A stretch of 16,041 nt of DNA from Coriobacteriaceae bacterium (GTDB lineage Bacteria; Actinomycetota; Coriobacteriia; Anaerosomatales; SLCP01), in NCBI GenBank assembly GCA_003563465.1, contig PWVH01000027.1:1-16041 (forward strand), given 5' to 3'. Position 1 is the first letter of the stretch. Each line of letters opens with the position of its first letter. This document shows positions 1 to 8,228 of the stretch, piece by piece. The notes under the pieces are model-generated. The model did not search any database. It was given only the letters and a program-made list of their open reading frames with translations, and was not told the DNA's origin. Both the position numbers and the translations under genes were made by a program.

Positions 1-696
1 CGCGATCGAATCACGGGCGGACAGACCTCCATCACCGGGAACTTCACTCCCGAGGAGGCACGACGCTTGAGGACCGTGCTCGAAACCGGTGCACTCCCGG
101 TATCTCTCGAGTTCTCCGAGTCCAGGGTCGTAGGTCCGACCTTAGGCCAGGAGTCTTTGCGCAGAGGCGTCCTAGCAGCACTGGTCGGCCTTGGCTTCGT
201 CGCGGTGTATCTTGCGCTGTTCTATCGTGGACTCGGCGTGGCAAGCTGGTTCGCACTCTCGGTCTTCGCCTCGCTCTTCCTCGGAGTGCTTGCACTCCTT
301 TCGAACTTCGGGTGGTTCGCCCTCAGTCTCCCGGGTATAGCCGGAATCGTTCTGACGATCGGACTTGCCGCTGACTCCGAGATACTCATGATAGAGCGTT
401 TCAAAGAAGAGGTTCGCCAAGGCAAGACATACCGTTCTGCCGCAAGGCACGGCACTCGAAATGCGATCGGTACCAGCCTGGACGCGGACCTTGTGACGTT
501 TGTCTCTGCGCTGATGCTCTACACGTTCGCCATCGGGCCCGTCCGTGGATTCGCCCTCACGCTGATGATCGGGTTGGCCATCGACATATTCAACATGGTC
601 TTCTGGTCTCGCTCGATCGTCATGACCCTCGCCGAGACGGTAGTTCCCAAAGCACCTTGGCTCTTCGGAGTAAAGGGGGGCCAAGCCGATGCTTGA
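1..696 (+). CDS. secD: Protein translocase subunit SecD, C-terminal part (5' end outside window)
   Basis: SecD works with SecF and SecYEG at the cytoplasmic membrane, using the proton-motive force to help pull exported proteins across. The frame is open from base 1, so only the last 231 residues are present. They cover the end of the extracytoplasmic P1 region (ALPVSLEFSE, then VVGPTLGQ, the conserved lead into TM2) and TM2-TM6. The TM4 signature that usually reads VDANVLIFERIKEE appears as ADSEILMIERFKEE: the functional Asp (codon 373-375) is kept but the usual DAN is DSE. GPVRGFALTLMIG is the usual TM5 end. The stop codon (694-696) overlaps the secF start by 8 bases, so the two are translationally coupled. 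Family assignment is very secure; the meaning of the Asn-to-Glu change is unknown. Confidence 0.96.
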   Translation, partial: RDRITGGQTSITGNFTPEEARRLRTVLETGALPVSLEFSESRVVGPTLGQESLRRGVLAALVGLGFVAVYLALFYRGLGVASWFALSVFASLFLGVLALLSNFGWFALSLPGIAGIVLTIGLAADSEILMIERFKEEVRQGKTYRSAARHGTRNAIGTSLDADLVTFVSALMLYTFAIGPVRGFALTLMIGLAIDIFNMVFWSRSIVMTLAETVVPKAPWLFGVKGGQADA

Positions 697-1588
697 GCGT
701 GACATCGACTTCTTGGGTAACCATCGATGGTTCTTGGTCTTCTCTCTAAGTCTTGTGATCGTGTCGATAAGTGCACTTGCCATAAGGGGTCTTACCTTCA
801 GCATCGAATTCCAGGGCGGCACGGTCGTGAACATCGGCCGGGCTGAGGGCGTGACGGTTAACGAGGTGCGCGCCGCATTCACGGAGGAAGGGGCTCCCGG
901 AGTAGTGGTGCAGTCGACCGAGGACGGCGGCTTCATCGTGCGCACTACCGAAGATGACCCCGATGTCGCCAACGCGACGTTTCGTCGGGTCTTCGAGACT
1001 CTGGGCATCTCACCTGACCTTGGCGATGTGAGCACGATCGGTCCTGGCTGGGGTCGAAACGTGACTAGGGCCGCACTGTTGGCTCTGAGTGCCTCCGTCG
1101 CGGCGATACTCTTCTACATCTCGCTTCGATACGAGTACAAGATGTCACTGACTGCAGTGTTCACTCTCATGCACGACGTGCTGATAGTGCTCGGTATCTA
1201 CGCGTTGGTTGGCCGTGAGGTGTCCCCGAACATGATCGCCGCTTTGCTGACCATCATCGGGTACTCCTTATACGACACTATCGTGGTCTTCCATCGCATC
1301 AAGGAGAACACAACCGGCCTTACGAGGCGGACGTTCTCGAGCATGGCGAACCACTCCCTAAATCAAGTGCTGGTCCGCTCGGTCAACACGTCTTTGACAT
1401 CGATGATCCCGCCGCTCGCTCTGCTGTTCTTCGGTGGTGAGACACTGGCCGATTTCGCCTTCGCGCTCGTAATCGGCATCATGATAGGAGCGTACTCCTC
1501 GATAGGGGTGGCTACGCCGATCTACACGATGTGGAAGGAGCGCGAGCCGAAGTTCCAGGCGCTCGCAAAGAAATACGGACAGGCGTGA
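689..1588 (+). CDS. secF: Protein translocase subunit SecF
   Basis: SecF is the partner of SecD in proton-driven protein export. The 299 residues are a normal length. A TM segment near residues 12-31 is followed by an extracytoplasmic domain to about residue 115 (FSIEFQGGTVVNI is the usual post-TM1 motif), then five hydrophobic segments. The proton-path residues known from E. coli are present: Asp196 in GYSLYDTIVVFHRIKEN (normally GYSxNDTVVVFDRIREN) and Arg230 in VRSVNTSLTSM. Asn is replaced by Tyr195, a variant I recall from other Actinobacteria. The ATG lies inside the secD 3' end, with AAGGGGGG at 673-680 as ribosome binding site 8 bases upstream. No clear terminator follows. Confidence 0.97.
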   Translation: MLERDIDFLGNHRWFLVFSLSLVIVSISALAIRGLTFSIEFQGGTVVNIGRAEGVTVNEVRAAFTEEGAPGVVVQSTEDGGFIVRTTEDDPDVANATFRRVFETLGISPDLGDVSTIGPGWGRNVTRAALLALSASVAAILFYISLRYEYKMSLTAVFTLMHDVLIVLGIYALVGREVSPNMIAALLTIIGYSLYDTIVVFHRIKENTTGLTRRTFSSMANHSLNQVLVRSVNTSLTSMIPPLALLFFGGETLADFAFALVIGIMIGAYSSIGVATPIYTMWKEREPKFQALAKKYGQA

Positions 1589-1656
1589 GAGCTTCGCATC
1601 GTGAGCCGGCTCTCTTAAGAAGCAGGCTGGCGCGGCGGCGTGTCGGTCCTCGCTGG

Positions 1657-1662
1657 TAGGAT
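1657..1662 (+). promoter_or_regulatory. -10 element of a probable leaderless promoter for the recJ fusion gene
   Basis: TAGGAT ends six bases before the ATG at 1669, so transcription would begin at or next to the start codon. The TANNNT-six/seven bases-ATG pattern is the known signature of leaderless genes in Actinobacteria. The only alternative ribosome-binding sequence, GCGGAG, abuts the ATG and is too close to act as a Shine-Dalgarno site. No good -35 box is visible about 17 bases upstream. Confidence 0.5.
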
Positions 1663-1668
1663 GCGGAG

Positions 1669-4600
1669 ATGACTCTGGAACAAGATACCGGACGTTGCCG
1701 CGTCAACCGTGCGTGGCGGCTGGCCTCTGTCGATGAAGCGAGGGTGAAGGCGCTCTCGGACAGCACCGGCCTGTCACCGGTCGCGAGCCGCATTCTCGTC
1801 GCCCGGGGAATCACCACACCTGAAGCCGCAGCCCGCTTCCTAGATCCCGATCTCGAGCGTGACTGGCTCGATCCAGCATTGATTCCCGGGATGGCTGAAG
1901 CTGCTGCAAGGGTTGCAGATGCGGTTCGGGCGCGCGAGAAGATTCTGGTCTTCGGGGATTTCGATCTGGACGGCATCTCTTCTGCGGCGATTGCCGGTCT
2001 CGGGCTGACCGCTCTCGGCGCTCAGGTGACTGCGACGATTCCCGATCGCTTCGAAGAAGGCTACGGACTCACTTCCGCCTCGATCGAACGGATCCTTCGA
2101 TTCGAGCCAGACCTCGTGATCACGGTGGACTGTGGTGTTTCGGCAACCGAGGAGGTCGAATCGCTTCGAGTCTCCGGCGTGGATGTTGTGGTCACTGATC
2201 ATCACGAACCCGGAACTACGTTGCCGCACGGCGTTCCAGTGGCCGACCCGAAACTGGATTCGAAATGTCCCTCGCATGATATCGCCGGAGCCGGAGTCGC
2301 GCTGAAACTCGTCCAAGCGGTCGGTGCTCTTTTCGGAGACACTTCGGTTTGGCGGTCGCTCACCGATCTGGCCATGCTGGGTACCGTGGCCGACATCGTG
2401 CCCCTTCTTGGGGAGAACCGTGCTCTGGTCGCGGACGGTCTTGCTCGAATCCGAACTCAACCGCGAGTCGGCATTCTCGCGCTTGCTGCGATCGCATCCT
2501 GCAAGGTCACGGAACTCACGACCGATGGTGTGGCCTACCAGATTGCTCCGCGGCTCAACGCTGCAGGCCGAATGGCCGACCCTTCTGCGGCGCTACGATT
2601 GCTCATGACCGACGACTCGGCCGATGCGGAGTCGCTGGCTGGAGAACTCGATGCCCGTAATCGAGAGCGGCAGGCCATAGAGCAGGAGCTGACCGAAGCT
2701 GCGACGGCTTTGGCCGAGCGAGAGTTCTCTCCAAAGGATCGCGCGCTAGTGTTAGCGGGTGAAGGATGGCACGAAGGGGTCAAGGGAATAGTCGCATCCC
2801 GTCTTGCAAGCCGCTTCGGCGTTCCGACGATCTTGCTTGCGGTAGACGACGGTATCGCTCGAGGATCCGGGCGCTCGGTCGGAAGCGTGGACCTCTACCG
2901 AGCGATCTTCTCGGCGAGCGAACTCCTGACTCGCTATGGCGGTCACTCCGCGGCAGTAGGAGTGACTCTTTCGAAAGCGGACGTCGGTGAGTTCCGGGCA
3001 CGACTTCTCGAGTATTTCGCCAGCCTGCCCGAGGAGCAGTTCATCACGGAGACGGTGGTCGATGCAGAGATCGGACTCGGAGCGATCGGACCAGAGCTCG
3101 TTGCCGAGGCAGATCTCTTCGAGCCGTTCGGCCCCGGCAATCCGCGGCCCGTGTTCAGTGTCGGCGGGGTCTTCATGTCAGGACGCGAGAGAGTGGGTGC
3201 GACCTCCAACCACTTGCGTTTCGACGCCTACGATGGAGCGGATTCGGTGTCCGCGATCGCTTTCCGTTGCCCTGACATAGAGCGTCTTGCTCTGTGTGAC
3301 GGCGCAGTAGACATCGCCTTCGAACTCAAGGCTGACGAGTGGCGGGGTCGTCGTCGTGTGCAGATGCTCGTGCGGCAGATACTTCCTCACGAGAGGGAAG
3401 GCTACTCCCCTGCGGCGGAACTCGTCGAAGATCTGTTCGCGCGTGCCGATGAGATTCTGGCTCGTGAAGAGTATGTGGGCATCCATGAGGCAGACTCCTT
3501 TCACACGAAGCTCGTCGGGGTGACGTTCGAAGGACGCCAGGACGTGGCGGCTAGATTGGTTCCGGGAACACCGCTTCGTCTCGTCCGGGAGCCTGCAAAC
3601 CCTCACGATGCCAATGCAATCGCTTTGCACGAGCCCCGTGGTCTGCAGGTGGGTTACTTCAACCGAAGGCTCGCGGCCGCACTAGCTCCGACGATCGATG
3701 CCGGGGTGGAATTCGACGTTGAAGTCAGGGATGTGACTGGAGGCGAGAAGAAGCAGGCCTTCGGTGTCAACGTCTTGGTGACCCGGAGAAGCGATGCGGA
3801 CGACGTGGCAGAGGCCGAAGAAGTCGCCGTGCGTCGTCAGAGGTTCGCAGCGCTAGAGGGGGCAGCGTTCGATCGCGAACTCGTGCGGGAATTCATCGGC
3901 GATGGCAGACTCCACGACGCCCAGAGCGAGACGCTGGGCGAACTGGCGCGCGGTCATCGTTGTCTGACCGTGATGGCCACCGGTCGGGGAAAGTCGCTCA
4001 TCTTCCACCTCCATGCGGCTAGAATCGCTCTGGTTGATGGAGGAGCCTCGGTCTTCGTCTTTCCACTTCGCGCACTAGTCGCCGACCAGGCTTTCCACCT
4101 CGAAGAGGTCATGGGACGATTGGGGGTGAAGGTTTGTACCCTCACGGGCGAATCTCCTCCGGGTGTTCGAGAAGACACTTTCGAAGCGCTGGCGGATGGC
4201 GGTGCAGACATCCTTCTTACGACCCCGGAGTTCTTCTTCCATCACAGTTCCCGCTTTGTGTCGAGCGGGCGAGTGCGTTTCGTCGTGATCGATGAAGCCC
4301 ACCACGTCGGCATGTCGCGTGCTGCTCACCGTCCCGTCTACAGTCGCTTGGGTGAGGTCCTCAGCGTCTTGGGCGATCCCGCGGTGCTCGCTGTTACGGC
4401 CACTTCAGGAGATGCCACGACGGAAGCAATCAGGCGGACTCTCGGCATCGAGGTCGTGGTACTCGATCCGACGGTACGCGAGAACCTCGTCGTAAACGAT
4501 CGTCGAGGGGCGGGGGAAAAGGACGCCTACCTGGCAGCGCTTGCAGCGCGTGGTGACAAGATGATCGTCTACGTGAACTCTCGCGAACAATCCGTGCGAC

Positions 4601-5313
4601 TTGCGCGGATGATTCGAAAGAAGGCGCCTGGAGCGGCGATGCGGGTCGCCTTCTACAACGGAGGACTCACACGCTCGGCGCGCCACGCAGTGGAACGGGC
4701 GTTCCGTGTCGGTGATGTGAATCTGGTCGTGGCCACGAGCGCCTTCGGTGAGGGCGTCAACATTCCCGACGTGCGCCACGTCGTCCTTTACCACCTGCCC
4801 TTCAACGAGATCGAGTTCAATCAGATGTGTGGAAGAGGCGGACGTGACGGGGCCGATGCCTGGATTCACCTTCTCTTCGGGCCGCGTGACGGAAAGATCA
4901 ACGAGATGGTGCTCGCTAGTGTCGCACCTTCTCGCGATGACCTTGCTGCACTTTATGTCGTCCTGAAGGAACTGAACTCAGCTCTCGGGCCGGGCTTCGA
5001 GATCACCAATGCCGAGCTTGCCTCGCGTGTGACCGACTGTCGTCCAGCATCGAAGATGAACGACAGGGCCGTGTCGACCGGTTTGGGCATCCTGTGCGAA
5101 CTGAAACTCGTAGAGAGTGAGGGACACGGCCCTTATCGTCGACTCACTTTGGTGCCGACGAATGCCCGAGTCGATCTGGCTTCCTCGGTAAGGTATGCGG
5201 AGGGACTAGAAGAAGTCGCCGAGTTCGCGAAGTTCCGGCAATGGGTGTTGTCCGCCTCGGCGGATGATTTGCGCGCCCGCTTCAACCGCCCTATCCTGCC
5301 ATCACGACACTGA
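1669..5313 (+). CDS. recJ: RecJ exonuclease - HIRAN - RecQ-like helicase fusion protein
   Basis: A 1214-residue fusion, about twice the length of normal RecJ (roughly 560-770). Residues about 1-570 are a complete RecJ 5'-3' single-strand exonuclease. The phosphoesterase motifs are D97-F-D99-L-D101-G, D154 in VDCGVS, D177-H178-H179 and ADPK at 192-195, then RLNAAGRM (295-302). DHHA1 motifs follow: GWHEGVKGIVASR from 366 and GGHSAAVG at 424-431. The RecJ OB domain includes EPFGPGNPRPVF (485-496). Residues about 609-707 match a HIRAN domain (FHTKLVGVTFEGR, NPHDANAIAL, GYFNRRL). Residues about 745-1061 are a RecQ-like SF2 helicase: ATGRGKS 770-776 (Lys775), DEAH 875-878, TAT 910-912, AFGEGVNIPDV 1025-1035, and QMCGRGGRDG 1052-1061. 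The rest, to 1214, resembles a winged-helix tail and lacks the four-Cys RecQ zinc site. HIRAN domains elsewhere bind DNA ends. RecJ plus RecQ is a known 5'-end resection pair, so this protein probably unwinds and digests ends in recombinational repair. No frameshift is seen. The start is the ATG after the TAGGAT box. Confidence 0.93.
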   Translation: MTLEQDTGRCRVNRAWRLASVDEARVKALSDSTGLSPVASRILVARGITTPEAAARFLDPDLERDWLDPALIPGMAEAAARVADAVRAREKILVFGDFDLDGISSAAIAGLGLTALGAQVTATIPDRFEEGYGLTSASIERILRFEPDLVITVDCGVSATEEVESLRVSGVDVVVTDHHEPGTTLPHGVPVADPKLDSKCPSHDIAGAGVALKLVQAVGALFGDTSVWRSLTDLAMLGTVADIVPLLGENRALVADGLARIRTQPRVGILALAAIASCKVTELTTDGVAYQIAPRLNAAGRMADPSAALRLLMTDDSADAESLAGELDARNRERQAIEQELTEAATALAEREFSPKDRALVLAGEGWHEGVKGIVASRLASRFGVPTILLAVDDGIARGSGRSVGSVDLYRAIFSASELLTRYGGHSAAVGVTLSKADVGEFRARLLEYFASLPEEQFITETVVDAEIGLGAIGPELVAEADLFEPFGPGNPRPVFSVGGVFMSGRERVGATSNHLRFDAYDGADSVSAIAFRCPDIERLALCDGAVDIAFELKADEWRGRRRVQMLVRQILPHEREGYSPAAELVEDLFARADEILAREEYVGIHEADSFHTKLVGVTFEGRQDVAARLVPGTPLRLVREPANPHDANAIALHEPRGLQVGYFNRRLAAALAPTIDAGVEFDVEVRDVTGGEKKQAFGVNVLVTRRSDADDVAEAEEVAVRRQRFAALEGAAFDRELVREFIGDGRLHDAQSETLGELARGHRCLTVMATGRGKSLIFHLHAARIALVDGGASVFVFPLRALVADQAFHLEEVMGRLGVKVCTLTGESPPGVREDTFEALADGGADILLTTPEFFFHHSSRFVSSGRVRFVVIDEAHHVGMSRAAHRPVYSRLGEVLSVLGDPAVLAVTATSGDATTEAIRRTLGIEVVVLDPTVRENLVVNDRRGAGEKDAYLAALAARGDKMIVYVNSREQSVRLARMIRKKAPGAAMRVAFYNGGLTRSARHAVERAFRVGDVNLVVATSAFGEGVNIPDVRHVVLYHLPFNEIEFNQMCGRGGRDGADAWIHLLFGPRDGKINEMVLASVAPSRDDLAALYVVLKELNSALGPGFEITNAELASRVTDCRPASKMNDRAVSTGLGILCELKLVESEGHGPYRRLTLVPTNARVDLASSVRYAEGLEEVAEFAKFRQWVLSASADDLRARFNRPILPSRH
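5269..5297 (+). promoter_or_regulatory. Possible sigma70-type promoter for rsh
   Basis: TTGCGC (5269-5274), a 17-base spacer and TATCCT (5292-5297) lie in the last codons of the recJ fusion gene. Transcription would start about 30 bases before the GTG of rsh. The boxes match consensus at 3/6 and 4/6, so this is weak. Rsh could equally be read from the recJ transcript, since only 20 bases separate the genes. Confidence 0.25.
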
Positions 5314-5333
5314 AGTCGAGGAGTGACGAGAAC

Positions 5334-7559
5334 GTGCCGGTCACGATCGAACAGATTGAGGCCCAGGTAAGAGAGTACAACCCCGAGGCAGATCTCACGG
5401 GGCTTGTAGATGCTTACCATTTCGCCATGGCCGCTCACGAAGGTCAGGCACGCAAGTCGGGCGAGCCCTTCATCAAGCATCCTGTCGAGGTCTGTCTGAT
5501 TCTTGCTGAACTTCAGCTGGATACCGCTACTCTCCAAGCTGCGCTGCTACACGATGTCGTTGAGGATTCGAAGCATGAGCTGGCCGAGGTGCGAAAGAGA
5601 TTCGGCGACGAGGTGACGGATCTTGTCGACGGCGTGACCAAGCTCGGAAGGATCGAGTTCGAGTCGCTCTCGGAGGCGCAGAGTCAGAACATGCGCAAGA
5701 TGCTCATCGCCATGGCCAAGGACATCAGGGTCATCCTCATCAAACTCGCCGACCGTCTTCACAACATGCGCACGCTGTCCGCTCTACCTGTCGAGCGCCG
5801 CCGCGAGAAGGCGGTCGAGACCATGGAGATCTATGCGCCGCTTGCACATCGTCTCGGAATCTCGAACATCAAATGGGAACTCGAAGACCTGGCCTTCTAC
5901 TATCTCGAACCGCGCAAGTTCCATCAGGTGCAGAAGATGGTCGCTGAGAGTCGGGCGGGACGCGAGGAGTATCTACAACAGGTGATAGGCCAGCTCCAGG
6001 AAGAACTCCAAGCAGTTGGCGTGGAGGCGGAGATATCGGGCCGGCCCAAGCATCTTTACAGCATCTACCAGAAGATGTCTCAAAAGGGCAAGGACTTCAA
6101 CGAGATCTACGACCTCATAGCGCTTCGTGTGATGGTGGACTCGGTCAAGGACTGCTATGGGGCGCTGGGGACCGTGCATTCTATCTGGAAGCCGGTGCCG
6201 GGACGTTTCAAGGACTACGTGGCCATGCCCAAGTTCAACATGTACCAGTCGCTACACACCACCGTCATCGGTCCGGCCGGCCGTCCGCTCGAGATTCAGA
6301 TCCGTACCGAAGAGATGCATCGTACTGCCGAGTACGGCATTGCGGCTCACTGGCGCTACAAGGAGCGCAGTCGTGGCGACGAATCGTTCGACGAGCGCCT
6401 CGCCTGGCTTCGGCAGATGCTCGAGTGGCAGACCGAACTCAAGGATCCCCGAGAGTTCATGGAAGCGCTGAAGATCGACCTGTTCGAGGACGAGGTTTTC
6501 GTATTCACGCCGAAAGGCGATGTCCGTTCGATGCGCCGAGGCTCAACTCCGATCGATTTCGCCTATGCGATCCACACGGAGGTCGGACACCATTGCGTCG
6601 GGGCGAAGGTCAACGGAGTCATCGTACCGCTCGGCTACGAACTGCAGATGGGCGATCGTGTGGAGATTCTCACGAACAAGAACTCGTGGCCGAGCCGGGA
6701 TTGGCTCAACGTCGTCAAGACCTCCTCGGCACGGAGCAAGATTCGCAGCTACTTCAGCAAGGTCAGCCGCGAGGACGATCTTCAGCGTGGCCGCGACGAA
6801 CTCGCGAAGGTCATGCGCAAGCATGGTCTGAAGACCAGCTCTCGCGCCTCGGCGCGTGCTCTGGAGACGATCGCATCCGATATGAACTTCCAGGCGGCCG
6901 ACGATCTTCTGGCTCACATCGGTTCGGGCAAGGTCTCGGCCAAGCAGGTGGTCGGCAAACTCTTGAAGATCATGGCTGCCGAGGAGCCTGCGGCTACGCC
7001 GGAGTCGGAAGCCGAAGCCCTTCTGCCGCTCACGACTCCTATGACGCCGCCACGCGCCAAGCGCCGTAGGCAAGGAGTCGGGATCAAGGTCAAGGGCATC
7101 GACGACGTTCTGGTCCGCTTGGCGCGATGTTGCAATCCGGTCCCGGGGGACTCCATCGTCGGTTTCGTGACCAGAGGACGAGGGGTCTCCGTGCACAGGC
7201 GGGATTGTCCCAACGCCTCGGATCTGCTGAGAACTCCCGAGCGCATCCTGGAGGTCGAGTGGGACAAGGGCGCAGAAACCACGTACCAGGTCGAGATAGT
7301 CATCGAGGCCGTGGACCGGATGCGCCTGCTTCACGAGGTGTCTTCGGTACTGGCCGAAGCTGGCGTGAACGTGCTCTCGGCCCAGGTCGCCACCGATCGG
7401 GGCGGAATCGCGACCATGCGTTTCCTCTTCGAACTCGGCAACATGGATCAGCTTCAGTCATTGCTCAGGGACGTACGGGCCATCGATGGAGTCTTCGAGG
7501 CAACCCGTGCGCTGCCTGGTGAGACACCCGATCGACGGAAGCAGGAAAAGGCTCGATGA
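5334..7559 (+). CDS. rel: Bifunctional (p)ppGpp synthetase/hydrolase, Rel/SpoT family
   Basis: Makes and degrades the alarmone (p)ppGpp in response to uncharged tRNA on the ribosome. The 741 residues show the full long-RSH layout. The HD hydrolase domain has metal ligands H49, H73-D74 and D140. The synthetase domain has RPKHLYSIYQKM and the RFKD motif at 291-294; RxKD marks the bifunctional type, whereas EAxx/ExDD marks RelA. TGS lies at about 382-446, a Cys pair (C599-C600) starts the conserved CCNPVPGD zinc/RIS region, and ACT is at about 651-725. All hydrolase residues are intact, so both activities are expected. I chose GTG at 5334 because CGAGGAG (5317-5323) sits 10 bases upstream. The 3' end overlaps the next gene as ATGA. 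Being next to hisS and aspS fits a stringent-response and tRNA-charging cluster. Confidence 0.96.
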   Translation: MPVTIEQIEAQVREYNPEADLTGLVDAYHFAMAAHEGQARKSGEPFIKHPVEVCLILAELQLDTATLQAALLHDVVEDSKHELAEVRKRFGDEVTDLVDGVTKLGRIEFESLSEAQSQNMRKMLIAMAKDIRVILIKLADRLHNMRTLSALPVERRREKAVETMEIYAPLAHRLGISNIKWELEDLAFYYLEPRKFHQVQKMVAESRAGREEYLQQVIGQLQEELQAVGVEAEISGRPKHLYSIYQKMSQKGKDFNEIYDLIALRVMVDSVKDCYGALGTVHSIWKPVPGRFKDYVAMPKFNMYQSLHTTVIGPAGRPLEIQIRTEEMHRTAEYGIAAHWRYKERSRGDESFDERLAWLRQMLEWQTELKDPREFMEALKIDLFEDEVFVFTPKGDVRSMRRGSTPIDFAYAIHTEVGHHCVGAKVNGVIVPLGYELQMGDRVEILTNKNSWPSRDWLNVVKTSSARSKIRSYFSKVSREDDLQRGRDELAKVMRKHGLKTSSRASARALETIASDMNFQAADDLLAHIGSGKVSAKQVVGKLLKIMAAEEPAATPESEAEALLPLTTPMTPPRAKRRRQGVGIKVKGIDDVLVRLARCCNPVPGDSIVGFVTRGRGVSVHRRDCPNASDLLRTPERILEVEWDKGAETTYQVEIVIEAVDRMRLLHEVSSVLAEAGVNVLSAQVATDRGGIATMRFLFELGNMDQLQSLLRDVRAIDGVFEATRALPGETPDRRKQEKAR

Positions 7560-8176
7560 GAGTGGATCACCTCGTCATCGGAGCACTGGATACCAACTGT
7601 TGGATAGTAGATGACGGTTCCGGCGGGCCTGCCATCGTCATCGATCCAGCCGATGAAGGACCGGCGGTGCTAGACAAGCTCGACGGAAGGGAAGTCGCAG
7701 CAATCGTCTTGACTCACGGTCACTTCGATCATCTCGCAGCCGCTGGCGAACTGGTAGCAGAGACTGGCGCGCCGCTGATGGTGCACGAAGCAGATGCAGT
7801 CGACATCGTCTGCCCGACAGGTACCGGCGCAGCCCTCTTCGGCTTCGATCACAAGTCGCCTCCGGCGGACCGCATACTCACGCATGGGGACATCATCGAG
7901 GCTGGTGACCTCGCTCTCGAAGTGTTGCACACACCGGGGCATACGCCTGGCTGCATCTCGCTGTTTGCGTCCGGCCATCTGTTCAGCGGCGACACGCTGT
8001 TCTCGGGCAGCGTCGGACGCACGGATTTTCCGAGGGGTGACGCGCAGGCACTCAAGCGCTCCATCGCTTCTCGTCTGGCGCCGCTTCCAGACGAGACTGT
8101 CGTTCATCCTGGTCACGGACCGGAGACGACCATAGGTCGGGAACGACGGGTCAACCCGTTCTTTCCGAGAGCCTGA
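7556..8176 (+). CDS. Metallo-beta-lactamase-fold hydrolase (glyoxalase II-like)
   Basis: A 206-residue single-domain cytoplasmic enzyme with a binuclear metal site: H54-x-H56-x-D58-H59 (THGHFDH), H129 in HTPGHTPG, D146 in SGDTLF and H187 in HPGHGPETT. These spacings match the YcbL/GloB-like branch, whose members hydrolyse thioesters such as hydroxyacyl-glutathione, but substrate cannot be read from the sequence and many Gram-positives lack glutathione. The ATG overlaps the rsh stop as ATGA, with AGGAAAAGG just upstream, so it is translated with rsh. A similar hydrolase between relA and hisS is common in Gram-positive clusters, but its role there is not settled. Confidence 0.92.
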   Translation: MRVDHLVIGALDTNCWIVDDGSGGPAIVIDPADEGPAVLDKLDGREVAAIVLTHGHFDHLAAAGELVAETGAPLMVHEADAVDIVCPTGTGAALFGFDHKSPPADRILTHGDIIEAGDLALEVLHTPGHTPGCISLFASGHLFSGDTLFSGSVGRTDFPRGDAQALKRSIASRLAPLPDETVVHPGHGPETTIGRERRVNPFFPRA

Positions 8177-8199
8177 GACTTGAGCTGTCAACGGCCGCG

Positions 8200-8228
8200 T
8201 GGTCATCGTCGCTTGCTTGCTGCATAAT
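8200..8228 (+). promoter_or_regulatory. Probable sigma70-type promoter for hisS-aspS
   Basis: TGGTCA (8200-8205), a 17-base spacer and CATAAT (8223-8228) lie in the 96-base gap before hisS. Matches are 4/6 and 5/6. Transcription would start near 8235, giving a leader under 40 bases. That leaves no room for a T-box riboswitch, and I see no specifier or T-box sequence. Confidence 0.45.

Noticed and set aside
172..1035. Long minus-strand open frame (287 codons) antisense to secD/secF
   Set aside because: It crosses two clearly real + strand genes, has low-complexity charged composition, no recognisable motif and no ribosome binding site. It is a by-product of GC-rich coding sequence.
1587..1614. 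Inverted repeat GAGAGC...GCTCTC after secF as a terminator
   Set aside because: The stem is only six pairs with a 16-base loop and is followed by TTAAG, not a T-run. It may not stop transcription.
1840..2460. Minus-strand open frame of 206 codons inside the RecJ region
   Set aside because: It is antisense to the RecJ catalytic motifs and has no recognisable protein features; a shadow frame.
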